Assembly (NCBI GenBank): GCA_028565635.1
Contig: JAOXYB010066789.1
Location: forward strand, 1-10,182
Source of the DNA: Phoronis ovalis
Taxonomy: Eukaryota > Phoronida > Phoronidae
Length of the DNA stretch: 10,182 nt
Direction of reading: 5' to 3'
The position numbers and the translations under genes are program-made. The first letter of the stretch is position 1. Each line of letters opens with the position of its first letter. Under the pieces are notes generated by a model, which saw nothing but the letters and a program-made list of their open reading frames with translations, ran no database searches and had not been told where the DNA came from. Shown in pieces: positions 1 through 7,313 of the stretch.

Positions 1-779
1 TATATAGACTCAGGGATGTAGCAATCTTGAGATTAAACATCAATAATGTGATACACTCCTGTAGATGTCAGTTTTACCTCATTTATTTAAATTTCATTGA
101 GCACATCAACTATAATCGAAAAGGTTAATAAATTACTAACTTTTGTATTTGCTTTTATTTTCATAGTTTATTTTGCAGCAATTTATAAGTTTTATACCCT
201 GTCTATGATGTTGACAGTTGTCCGGGCGAGGCATAGTCAGGTTTCCAGTTATATTAGTGATGCGCGCCCCTTTGATAGTGTCATATATTGGTTGTGAAAT
301 CCAATAAAAGAAACATATTTTTAGCTAGAAAATGATTGGAATGTATGAAGAATCACATCTTATTAATTAAAAACATTTTTAAAAATCTGCAAGCCAAGAT
401 TTAAAGCAAAGCTAGACTAGTCTACATTGCCAGTACCTGTACACGTGTCATTTAGGTTGACTAAAACTAAATATGCATGGCTCCGACATCTAAAAAAAAT
501 ATTAGAGGAATAATATTTTTATATAATTCGTGACTAAGAAATCGCCAAGATATGCAGGCATACCACATAGCAACTGCATTGCATTTGCAAGCAAAATATC
601 CGATAGATGGACCTACTTGTGCAAAGCATGAGTCCTATTACCACCAGATGTCGCACTAGGTGTTTCCTCAGTTATTCATCACACCAAAAATAGAACACAA
701 AGAGAAAACCCATTCGAGATACAAGGTGTGAGATTTATAACTCTGTATGCTATTCGCTTTATTTTAAGTAAAACTTTAT

Positions 780-788
780 CAGGTAAGA
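780..788 (+). other. Possible 5'UTR exon donor site
   Basis: CAG|GTAAGA matches the consensus donor very well and is the best match upstream of the gene on this strand. If it pairs with the acceptor at 3371-3372, the first intron would be about 2.6 kb and would contain the foldback element at 2200-2870. No transcript evidence is available, and donors of this quality also occur by chance. Confidence 0.22.
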
Positions 789-892
789 TATTTGATTCTC
801 TACGTGGAGAAGATTAGTTAAATTTATACCTTACAGAAATAAGAGAGAAAGTATAGGTAAATTAAAGTATGTTGACCACACATTAAATCCGT

Positions 893-900
893 TGACGTCA
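893..900. promoter_or_regulatory. CRE palindrome TGACGTCA
   Basis: A perfect 8-bp cAMP-response element, the consensus site for CREB/ATF bZIP factors. A variant, TTACGTCA, lies about 200 bases downstream at 1097-1104. If transcription of the membrane-protein gene begins near here, these would be proximal promoter sites. The distance to the start codon (about 2.5 kb) makes this uncertain. Confidence 0.3.
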
Positions 901-1135
901 CATTCATGACTGATGTATTCAACAATGGGAGAAAATCGGTTGACAATTTGTTTTTTATTTGAAAACTAAAAAATACATTGAAAATGCGAAGATATAGCGT
1001 ACACAGGACATATATGTGTTTACTTTAGGTCAAAACTTATTTTTTTTGTCAATCTACTGTTAGTAAAACAGCGTTACTTGGTGTGACCTATTTAATTTAC
1101 GTCACGAAAAAACCCCACATAATTTATACATACAC

Positions 1136-1171
1136 CCTAATAAACATAAACATCCTCATAAACATAAACAC
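1136..1171 (+). repeat. Two-copy 18-bp tandem repeat
   Basis: Two adjacent 18-base units, CCTAATAAACATAAACAT and CCTCATAAACATAAACAC, differ at two positions. A local minisatellite seed with no evident function. Confidence 0.7.
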
Positions 1172-1713
1172 CCAAAAACATGTTACAAGTGGGGATTATA
1201 GGCTGCTTTGTCGTCAATTTTGTTGTTTTGGACCGTAAAATATTGTTTTTGTATAAATATAATTGTCATATAAAGGTGTGGTTTATAAATAAAGTGTCAC
1301 TGTGACTATTTAACTTTTGTCAGCTAACAATTAAACCAACTGAAACAAGGAAAGAAACTTATATAAGAATATTTCATATGTGACTATAAATAACTTATAA
1401 CATTGATATGGGATTGCTCTACAAATTCTGTTTGATCCACGCTGAAACTAGCAAAATTGTAAACTTCTTATACATTTTTTTTGACATATTTGGACAACAA
1501 ATTATTTTAATAATACTTTTTTATTAAATTACAGCTAGAATTTGTTCAGGTTCATTAGATTTAAACCATTGGACCATTGGACTATCAAATTGAATTTGTT
1601 AATAACCAAGTTGTAATGAAGTCAAGTTGCTACAAATTCAAGAGGGGTGACTCTGACTATATAATTTTTCTTAAAATTGTGTATATGGTCCCCATACTAA
1701 TTGTTGTGGTTAG

Positions 1714-1920
1714 CATGTCCGAAAGACGAACCTTGTCATCGGCAGGACAATTCAAGATATAACAACCTAGTTCTAAACATTTGGGACTGTGATGGCTCAG
1801 ATGAACATGTTAAATTACAGTCCTATAATGTCCTTAAAGGTTGTACAAAAACTGGAAGTGTCAGTGTAGGGGTCGGCTTGGCATGTATTCTGAATGATAC
1901 CCCAAATAGAATGCAAACAG
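1714..1920 (+). pseudogene. Possible orphan exon, unrecognised (cysteine-containing)
   Basis: The segment is open in one frame for 68 codons. It is preceded by a branch-point-like TACTAAT and an AG (1712-1713), and followed by ACAG|GTAGTT. As an exon it would be phase 1 at both ends, the same phase as the confirmed exons downstream. The peptide contains CPKDEPCH, WDCDGSDEH and further Cys residues, five in all, and the segment looks less AT-rich than its surroundings. There is no ATG start, no recognisable domain and no in-frame partner exon nearby. It could be an exon of another gene, a decayed gene or transposon fragment, or chance. Confidence 0.22.
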
Positions 1921-2199
1921 GTAGTTAAAAGAAGTTTTCAGGAACTTGGAACAGAAATAGAAACAACTGAAATTAATTAACCAATGCCTGTTATGTAAAT
2001 TCAATAAGGAAGTAACTTGCATCCTATAAATATCATGTTCCTGATTGCGTACTGAGTGATATCTTCCACCCTTTATCCAAATATAAGCCCCTGCAAGTCT
2101 CTTGTATAAACACTTTCACAGTATGCATATTATTAATTTATGGAATGTCAAAAACCCAAAATTATTCACATTTATTAAATTTTTAAAATAGAAATCTGT
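1921..2199. other. Non-coding spacer
   Basis: AT-rich sequence between the possible orphan exon and the foldback element. I see no coding, repeat or regulatory structure in it. Confidence 0.5.
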
Positions 2200-2204
2200 C
2201 TTAA

Positions 2205-2450
2205 GGTAGCAAATATTGTTTGGCACAATTTATTCACACTTATACTTTAAGTTAAATTTTAGCTAATTAAATGAAAAGATTGACAGATAAAAGTATAAAT
2301 ATTTTGAAAGTATACAACTTAAACTTTTTAAATCTGTAATTTATTTTTCTCTCAGTAGATCATGTGAACTGTACAAATATCATTTTCGGTTTAAAATGTT
2401 AAGTTTTTGAAATGTAAAATTCAAAAGAATATAAGTAAAAAAAACACTAA
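2205..2450 (+). repeat. Left arm of foldback element, copy 1
   Basis: Starts GGTAGCAAATATTGTTTGGC and runs to the ATTCAAAAGAATATAAGT block at 2419-2436. It pairs with the right arm at about 2635-2865 and aligns directly with the left part of the copy at 9402-9640. Confidence 0.7.
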
Positions 2451-2634
2451 ACACAAATTACCTTTACATATACAGCTATAAAACCATATCTCATATTTTT
2501 GAAATTTTTGAAAAAAATCTATAAAATTCAGTTAACGAAACTTTGAGAATTCATATTTTTTTAAAGAAGTAAAATTTGAGACACAGTTTTGTAGCTATAG
2601 TTGTTAGGAATATCTGTGTAAAGTTTCGGTATGT

Positions 2635-2865
2635 GCGGTTGTTGACTTATACTCTTTTGAATTTTATGTTTCAAAAATTTAATCCAAAATGGCAACCACT
2701 CAGGTTACATGACCTACTCAGAGAAAATAAATTACAGATTTAGAAAGTTTGAGTTATATACTTTCAGAATATATACACTTTTATTCGTCAATTTTTTCAT
2801 TTAATGGCTAAAATTGTTTAACTATAAGATATGTGAATAAATTTTGCCAAACAATAATTTCTACC
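2635..2865 (-). repeat. Right arm of foldback element, copy 1
   Basis: The reverse complement begins GGTAGAAATTATTGTTTGGC and ends near the GACTTATACTCTTTTGAAT block (2643-2661). It contains the reverse complement of TTGCCATTTTGG, which the left arm has lost but the second copy's left arm keeps. The right arm is therefore closer to the family consensus there. Confidence 0.7.
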
Positions 2866-2870
2866 TTAAG

Positions 2871-3352
2871 AGTTTGTCTTGTCTATTTATTGACAGAGGT
2901 ATCAACAGAAGATGCATTGCAAAATATCAATTTTTCTTCAACATAATGTCATTTAAAAAACAGTTAATATTTCATTTACACTTTTCAAATTCATAGAATG
3001 TATACTTAGGAAGAATTATTGTCAAGTTATTTGATTTAAAAAAGCATTTTACGTTTATTATAAGCACCATATATCTCCCTTGAGAGGAAAGTCGGAGAAT
3101 GCTGAATGAAGAAGTCCTTTAAATCATATATTAATCACATACATAATAATATAAGTATAGACATAAAAGAAGTTCCAGTTCTTCATATATCCTCCAATAA
3201 TCTATATGAAGTTTCTATTCAAGATGGGGCCTCTGTAGATATATTGCTTTCTTAATATTCTGGCCATTGAATCCATCAGGGGTCATGGTAGTTAAGTCCA
3301 TTAAACCACATGTTAAGTTTAGGTTGTCTCTGTACACCTGATTAATTCACCT
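2871..3352. other. Non-coding leader region before the gene
   Basis: AT-rich sequence with no convincing reading frame, repeat or promoter motif. It is probably the 3' part of a 5'UTR intron, because it ends in a strong splice acceptor. Confidence 0.45.
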
Positions 3353-3372
3353 TTGTTTTATTTTTTTTTCAG
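3353..3372 (+). other. Splice acceptor just upstream of the start codon (implies a 5'UTR exon)
   Basis: A nearly pure T tract is followed by CAG at 3370-3372, and the ATG is at 3376. This is one of the strongest acceptors in the window, and its position implies an upstream intron within the 5'UTR. The partner exon cannot be fixed from sequence. The best donor I found upstream is CAG|GTAAGA at 780-788. Confidence 0.55.
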
Positions 3373-3375
3373 AAA

Positions 3376-3433
3376 ATGAAGATAGATAATAATTTAGCTT
3401 TGTTTACACTATTTTTGTCCTGTTGTAATGCGG
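3376..3433 (+). CDS. Coding exon 1: signal peptide
   Basis: Encodes residues 1-19 and the first base of codon 20. The donor is GCGG|GTGAGT, close to consensus. The peptide has a short polar N-terminus (MKIDNN), a hydrophobic core and a small residue at the likely cleavage site (CCNA|G). The exon therefore corresponds almost exactly to the signal peptide. A splice acceptor (T-rich tract ending in CAG, 3370-3372) lies three bases before ATG, so the real exon probably starts at 3373 and upstream 5'UTR exon(s) are expected. The following intron (3434-3702, 269 bases) ends in a T-rich stretch and TATAG. Confidence 0.75.
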
Positions 3434-5791
3434 GTGAGTATAATGTTATTGTAGATTAGTAAAGAAACATCACTAAAAGGACCTGAACAGTATAATTTAA
3501 TTAATTTGTGTTCATTAAATTTCCATTAATTTCATAAGTTTTATATTAAGCAGATTTTGATTGAGTCGGCTGATTTTCTGTTTATTTTTTCTCCACTCTT
3601 TTTCTAAAGTGTTTTTTGTGAAAGTTATTGAAACTATGAACAATTATACTTCTCTCTCTGTCTGTCAGTCATGAAATGTCTACTATTTGTACTATTTTAT
3701 AGGTTCTTTTGCCACAACGTGGACAGATTCATCTACCTCATCATATGATGATTACCAAGCATATGATTCTGACCAAATATACAAACGATTATGTTCCAAG
3801 TATAAAGTAGGCAGTGCATGGTACAGACTGTTCTGTGAACAAGACAGTGGTAACAATTACAAGCAGAGAACAACAACATTAGATATAAAAGACTATCCTG
3901 CTTTCTCTAGTTGGGGAAATATAAATAAACCAATAACACCTATATACAACTGGTGGCAAAAAAGTACCACAACAGAAAAATATTCCTGGCCTTCAAATTG
4001 GCAATCTGAATCTATTCCCACTTTTCCAAGTATTGACTTTCCAGACATAGAAATACCAACGGTAAACATAGACTGGCATGAGTCATATAATGGACATTCT
4101 CAGAATGACGGAAACTTTTTTACAAGAGATTCAACTTTTAGTCTAACTGGAGTTGTAATTGGAATTGGTGCCTTACTCATTTTAGCTTTGATATTATTGC
4201 TAGGCTTAGTTTATTGTTGTCGTAGTAACAGACAGAGAATGCTGCGCCGAAATAGATTATTCCTCATTACTGCAAGACCAGGTACGGGATTACATCAGTT
4301 TATAACTTGTAGTGCCTCTTATGTGTACTCAGACTGTTCGCATGCGCTTGTCGGTGCATCTGATCAAGCACCAATCTTCCTAAAAAATATGTTCTTTGAT
4401 CGAATCAACTCAATCATTTAAATAAGTCCACCATAGTAACTGTCATTAAAAACAGTCTCACTCATAATGCATTCTTCAGCTTGCATATTGTCTGGAAGTC
4501 TTGTATCAGTCTGCGGATCGTGTAAAACACACCGCAGTTAAGCTTCCAGTTTATTTTTATTACCGGTGACAGTACTATTATTTCTTTTTACTGCTATCTA
4601 ATAACTAGTAAATGTTTTTCATTCCTTTAATGAAACCTGGAATTTATGAAGTTGTTTTAGTCGATTACAATATGTACTAAATTAATTAACATAATGCTTG
4701 TTACTGTTTACTCCAATGCATATTTAAATAGAATCTTCAATTTATAAATATTGCAGATGATGAAGATTATGAACAATTCCGTAATGAAGCTGAAACAACA
4801 CCACCTTGTGTTGGTATGCGTGTAGAATGTCCACCAAGCTATGAAGATGCCTTGTATCATAGCACAGCACCTCCAGAAATAACAAGTGCTGATGTAGCAC
4901 ATGTTCTTTTTTCTCCGTTGAATCCCCCATCTTATTGTTCAGTAATAGATGATTATGAAGAATGTAACTTAGGTAATACATGCAGCAATATAAAAATTGC
5001 TTTTCCAGCAACATAATATACCTGTTAAAAGCAAATGTAATCTTGGTGTGCAAACCATATGTATATTAGTATTAAGTTTTTTGCCTATAGATGTTAGGAT
5101 CACAGTATATTTATCATTGGTTATGTATGCGATATTTTGTGGAGAGCAATTGCCAGGGAACTTGTAGCATTAAAATACAAAAATTTCGAAAGTTTACCTT
5201 AATAGCAAAGATAGCTGACCTTGAACCCTTTACAATATCAAGAGCACAAAGTGTACATGGAAATCTAGTTCCATGATTAGGAGCTTATTTCCTTGGCTTC
5301 CGTATATGCTTTGGTCTCTGGCTATCGTGTTTACTTTTTATCTAGGGTTTGAGTCTTTTACTGCTGTTAACCAATGTTATAATCAGTTGATTGCCAGATA
5401 TTTTATTTTTATTACTAATGTTGTTGTATTTCTTCATGTATGAATGTCAGTAGATGGCGTTACAACAAAATTGAAATCCTTTCTTACTCTTAAAGAAGAG
5501 TTAATGTATTTCGCATATCACATATGTTTATTTGGAATTGTGGCTAGTGGTGATTGTTGACTGTTATGATGCCAAGGGAGAGTTATGATTTATCTGATTT
5601 ACAAACTTAATATTCTGTTTATCCCTTTAATTTTAGAACCAACAACCACCGGAGCAGAAGTTGTTAATACTATTCCTACTGGGCACACAGATTTAGAAGC
5701 AATAGAAATTGAAGAAGAGTCTTCTAGCCAATCCAGTGATACTTCATCTTCACAATTAGTACTGCATATGACTTTACCAGAAAATAAATAG
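3376..5791 (+). CDS. Four-exon single-pass (type I) membrane protein with two PPxY motifs, 335 aa
   Basis: Joining 3376-3433, 3703-4281, 4757-4972 and 5637-5791 gives one open frame of 335 codons plus TAG. All junctions are GT-AG and all introns are phase 1. Seen: a signal peptide at 1-19 (hydrophobic core LALFTLFL, cleavage likely after CCNA); an ectodomain at about 20-166 with eight Trp, many Tyr/Ser/Thr, only two Cys (50 and 64) and no N-x-S/T sequon; a membrane helix at about 168-190; a CC pair at 191-192; a basic stretch at 193-204; and a cytoplasmic tail with PPSY at 238-241 and 269-272, then an acidic Ser-rich end (305-323). Known: PPxY binds WW domains, as in NEDD4-family ubiquitin ligases. 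Inferred: a plasma-membrane or endosomal adaptor or cargo under ubiquitin-dependent trafficking. The start was chosen for its signal peptide and A at -3 (AAAATGA). The family is unrecognised. WBP1-like and Commissureless-like proteins share the layout, but I see no specific sequence match. Confidence 0.8.
3703..4281 (+). CDS. Coding exon 2: ectodomain, membrane helix and stop-transfer
   Basis: Encodes the rest of codon 20 through the first base of codon 213 (579 bases, phase 1 at both ends). It holds the whole ectodomain, the membrane helix (core VVIGIGALLILALILLLGLV) and the basic segment RSNRQRMLRRNR. Cys50 and Cys64 are separated by 13 residues that include SAWYRLF, and probably form one disulfide. 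The membrane-proximal half is rich in Pro, Ile, Asp and Trp. The acceptor is TTTTATAG|GTTC and the donor is CCAG|GTACGG. Without splicing at this donor the frame continues to a stop at 4419-4421, which would give a 258-residue form lacking both PPxY motifs. Confidence 0.85.
4282..4756 (+). other. Intron 2 (475 bases)
   Basis: Phase 1 GT-AG intron. Apart from its splice sites, the one structure I see is an imperfect stem-loop at 4492-4549, listed separately. The first 137 bases stay open in the exon 2 frame, which is what makes a tail-less retained-intron product possible. Confidence 0.7.
4492..4549 (+). ncRNA. Imperfect three-tier stem-loop in intron 2
   Basis: Three nested inverted repeats share one axis: CTGGAAG (4492-4498) with CTTCCAG (4543-4549), CTGCGG (4511-4516) with CCGCAG (4532-4537), and GTGT (4520-4523) with ACAC (4527-4530) around an AAA loop. 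The internal loop is asymmetric, with 12 bases on the 5' side and 5 on the 3' side. The length (58 bases) is near that of a microRNA precursor, but the asymmetry is against a standard one. It could instead be a splicing-regulatory hairpin or a transposon remnant. Confidence 0.3.
4757..4972 (+). CDS. Coding exon 3: cytoplasmic tail with both PPxY motifs
   Basis: Encodes the rest of codon 213 through the first base of codon 285 (216 bases, phase 1 at both ends). It opens with an acidic run (DDEDYE). It then carries CPPSYEDAL (PPSY at 238-241) and NPPSYCSV (PPSY at 269-272), followed by DDYEE. The second motif overlaps YCSV, which fits the YxxΦ pattern read by clathrin adaptors. The acceptor is TATTGCAG|ATGATG and the donor is TTAG|GTAATA. 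Skipping this exon would keep the frame and remove both WW-binding sites. Reading past the donor stops at 5014-5016 and gives a 298-residue form that keeps both motifs. Confidence 0.82.
4973..5636 (+). other. Intron 3 (664 bases)
   Basis: Phase 1 GT-AG intron, AT-rich, with no convincing internal exon. It contains a CTCF-like core (CAGTAGATGGCGT, 5448-5460). An AG at 5089-5090 after a T-rich tract could serve as an alternative phase 1 acceptor, but it would lead to a stop after about 24 codons of unremarkable sequence. Confidence 0.65.
5637..5791 (+). CDS. Coding exon 4: acidic serine-rich C-terminus and stop
   Basis: Encodes the rest of codon 285 to residue 335 and the TAG stop. The acceptor follows a T-rich tract (CTTTAATTTTAG|AACC). 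Codon 285 is completed as GAA across the phase 1 junction. The peptide begins with PTTTGAEVV, has a cluster of Glu then Ser (about 305-323) and ends MTLPENK. The composition resembles a disordered, PEST-like tail, but there is no recognised domain. The last two sense codons (AAT AAA) also spell a polyadenylation hexamer directly before the stop. Confidence 0.75.
5783..5788 (+). terminator. AATAAA overlapping the last two codons
   Basis: The final codons AAT AAA form a canonical polyadenylation hexamer immediately before the TAG stop. If used, the 3'UTR would be only about 10-30 bases. Other AATAAA signals lie at 6589-6594, 6698-6703, 6976-6981 and 7482-7487, so a longer 3'UTR is equally possible. 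Confidence 0.3.
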
Positions 5792-6710
5792 TGTGATACA
5801 TTGCCATAGGTGACTGTAAAGATTCAAGTTTATTATATTTTGCATTGGTTTGCAGGTATATTTTTATAAGAAAGTTCAAATTTGATGTTCCTTGTGCAGT
5901 ACCACCCACCAGATGCTTTGTACTCCTTTTTTTTTTCATCAAGAAAAGCGACAGTACAATTTATGATTTTGCAAATGCTGAACATTGAAAATTGTAATTA
6001 TAATTCTAGCCAAAGCAACAGACATCTTAGTTTCTTCATATGATAGATTGAAAATTTCCAATCGCAGTAATGTTTAAATGGCGCACTAATACATATCCTG
6101 CATTTTTTTATCACACAAAAACTGAGCGTCCTCAGTACCTGATGGAAAATTTCCATGTGGGTACAGACTTCGATAGATATTACTATTAAATTAAAGATGG
6201 TGGATGTGTGTGTTTGCTGGAACATTGGTTAATCAGAAGTTTCTGTTATCAAGGTTACTATCATGTTTTACTTTATACAGATAAATATTTTTATTTTGCA
6301 CATGAGATCTTTAAGAGCAAGTTTTTATCAAAACTGTTACAATTAACACTCTACCAGTTAATTATTCATGTTGTCATCCTTTATGCTTTTAACTGCCTTT
6401 ACTGTCTTGTCAGTGCTGCTTCCTTATTTCCATCACAAGGAACCATTATGTACATTTTAGAGTGACTTAGTATATGAGGTATTTATGCTGGAGAATTAGT
6501 GCACTTTAAAGAATGAAAAATCTTCAGAATCAGATGGTAACTGGCAGAGCTGGTATACACAGGTTGTTTTTGGAGTTGCATCGTCTAGAATAAATATCCC
6601 TTGTTTCATAGGGTAAATTAAATTTTAATGAACCTGGTTACTAATATTTTGGAAATTCTGTTTACCTTGCTCAAGCACAATTTTATCAGTATTTACCAAT
6701 AAACTAGTTG
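5792..6710 (+). other. 3'UTR and/or downstream spacer
   Basis: No supported reading frame. The open stretch at 6208-6465 begins at GTG and reads as a random hydrophobic sequence. The region probably includes the 3'UTR of the membrane-protein gene, at least up to one of the AATAAA signals. Confidence 0.45.
6589..6594 (+). terminator. Candidate poly(A) signal AATAAA
   Basis: The first AATAAA after the stop codon that lies outside the coding region, in TAGAATAAATATCC. It would give a 3'UTR of roughly 0.8 kb. A further hexamer follows at 6698-6703, about 100 bases on. Confidence 0.3.
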
Positions 6711-6774
6711 CCTTCGCTTGATGGCACCACTGGTCACAAACCCTTCACTTGATGGCACCACTGGTCACAAACCC
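6711..6774 (+). repeat. 31-bp tandem duplication
   Basis: Two adjacent 31-base units (6711-6741 and 6742-6772) share the core TTGATGGCACCACTGGTCAC and differ at a single position (G6716 versus A6747), with two more matching bases after the second unit. The near-identity suggests a recent duplication. The unit contains the interrupted inverted pair GGCACCACTGG/GGTCAC but no recognisable function. Confidence 0.85.
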
Positions 6775-7039
6775 AAGTGAATGAATAATGCAAGCATGTT
6801 ATAAACAACTGCATGATTGTACTTTCAGTAAACCGGGCGTTAAATGCAGATTTGTTAATAACTGTGTTTTTGACCAGTAGCACCACCAAGTACACACAAG
6901 TATCTTAATTTGATCTAAAATTATGCGATTAGAAAATATTTATTATTTGTATCTTTTTTCTCACTGTCTTGTTATAATAAAATTTACTATTGTTTTAAAA
7001 ATTAGTTTTTATTGTTCATTGTGTTACATCCTTCAACAG

Positions 7040-7129
7040 ATAGTTCTTCTTTTGGTGGTCAAACTTTTAGTAACATGCTTTTCAGTTATTACAATTCTTC
7101 TCTGGCAGCAATTTGGTCAATCTGGACAG
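7040..7129 (+). other. Weak exon-like segment downstream of the gene
   Basis: A 90-base segment between CTTCAACAG and CAG|GTAAAC is open in the frame that would be phase 1 at both ends, matching the gene's other exons. It would encode a Ser/aromatic peptide beginning SSSFGGQTFSNM. With only 30 codons and ordinary splice sites, chance is a real explanation. The overlapping 88-codon ATG frame (6923-7189) looks like random hydrophobic sequence. Confidence 0.12.
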
Positions 7130-7294
7130 GTAAACTTGACAAGAAATATATCTGGTGTTAAAGAGTTGCGAATTCACGAACCAGTGTAGTAAGCAGAAAA
7201 TACAACTTGAACATGTTACCTGAGACGTAGCACGTGACATTGACATTTTTCAAGAACTTGAAATATAATCTGTTTGCATGCATCAGGTGGCGTC

Positions 7295-7313
7295 GCGTAG
7301 TGAATGGCTACGC
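7295..7313. repeat. Small perfect hairpin
   Basis: GCGTAG and CTACGC form a 6-bp stem around a 7-base loop (TGAATGG). It lies in a CpG-containing patch just after a CACGTG E-box (7231-7236) and a CTCF-like CAGGTGGCGTC (7284-7294). No function can be assigned. Confidence 0.4.

Larger units (their letters stand above)
1..1135. other. Non-coding upstream region, no gene seen
   Basis: AT-rich sequence with frequent stops in all frames. The longest open stretch (97-297) starts at TTG rather than ATG and resembles nothing I know. Candidate regulatory sites are a perfect CRE palindrome at 893-900, a CRE variant at 1097-1104, and a CTCF-like core (CCACCAGATGTCGC) at 641-654. Confidence 0.5.
2200..2870. 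mobile_element. Foldback/MITE-like element, copy 1 (about 670 bp, near-complete)
   Basis: The two halves are inverted, imperfect copies of each other along almost the whole length. The ends are CTTAAGGTAG (2200-2209) and CTACCTTAAG (2861-2870). Further in, TTGTTTGGC and GCCAAACAA pair, as do TTTTAGCTAATTAAATGAAA and its counterpart near 2798-2815, and the AATCTGTAATTTATTTT segment. The centre (about 2460-2625) is also weakly palindromic. TTAA at both edges could be the duplicated target site, as for piggyBac-type insertions, but since TTAA is itself palindromic it could equally be part of the ends. There is no coding capacity, so it would be moved by an unknown transposase in trans. A related copy lies near 9402-9904. 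Confidence 0.78.

Noticed and set aside
97-297. 66-codon open frame with a hydrophobic stretch
   Set aside because: It starts at TTG, not ATG, shows no splice context or similarity I can name, and is within chance length for this base composition.
1577-1762. 61-codon open frame before the possible orphan exon
   Set aside because: It has a TTG start and overlaps the orphan-exon frame in another register, with no recognisable protein features.
4742-5053. 103-codon minus-strand frame
   Set aside because: It lies opposite coding exon 3, whose frame, splice sites and PPxY motifs are convincing. This is an antisense shadow.
3376-5791. Naming the gene as WBP1, Commissureless or Shisa
   Set aside because: Only the general layout (one helix, PPxY tail) is shared. 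The ectodomain lacks the cysteine pattern of Shisa, and I see no family-specific motif.
5724-5942. Minus-strand frame across the stop region
   Set aside because: Antisense shadow of exon 4 and the 3'UTR, without any recognisable feature.
6208-6465. 85-codon hydrophobic frame
   Set aside because: It begins at GTG and reads as translated AT-rich DNA. No splice or signal evidence supports it.
6923-7189. 88-codon frame starting at ATG
   Set aside because: The composition is random-looking (Leu/Ile/Tyr/Val from AT-rich DNA), and no promoter or domain supports it. An intronless membrane gene here is unlikely.
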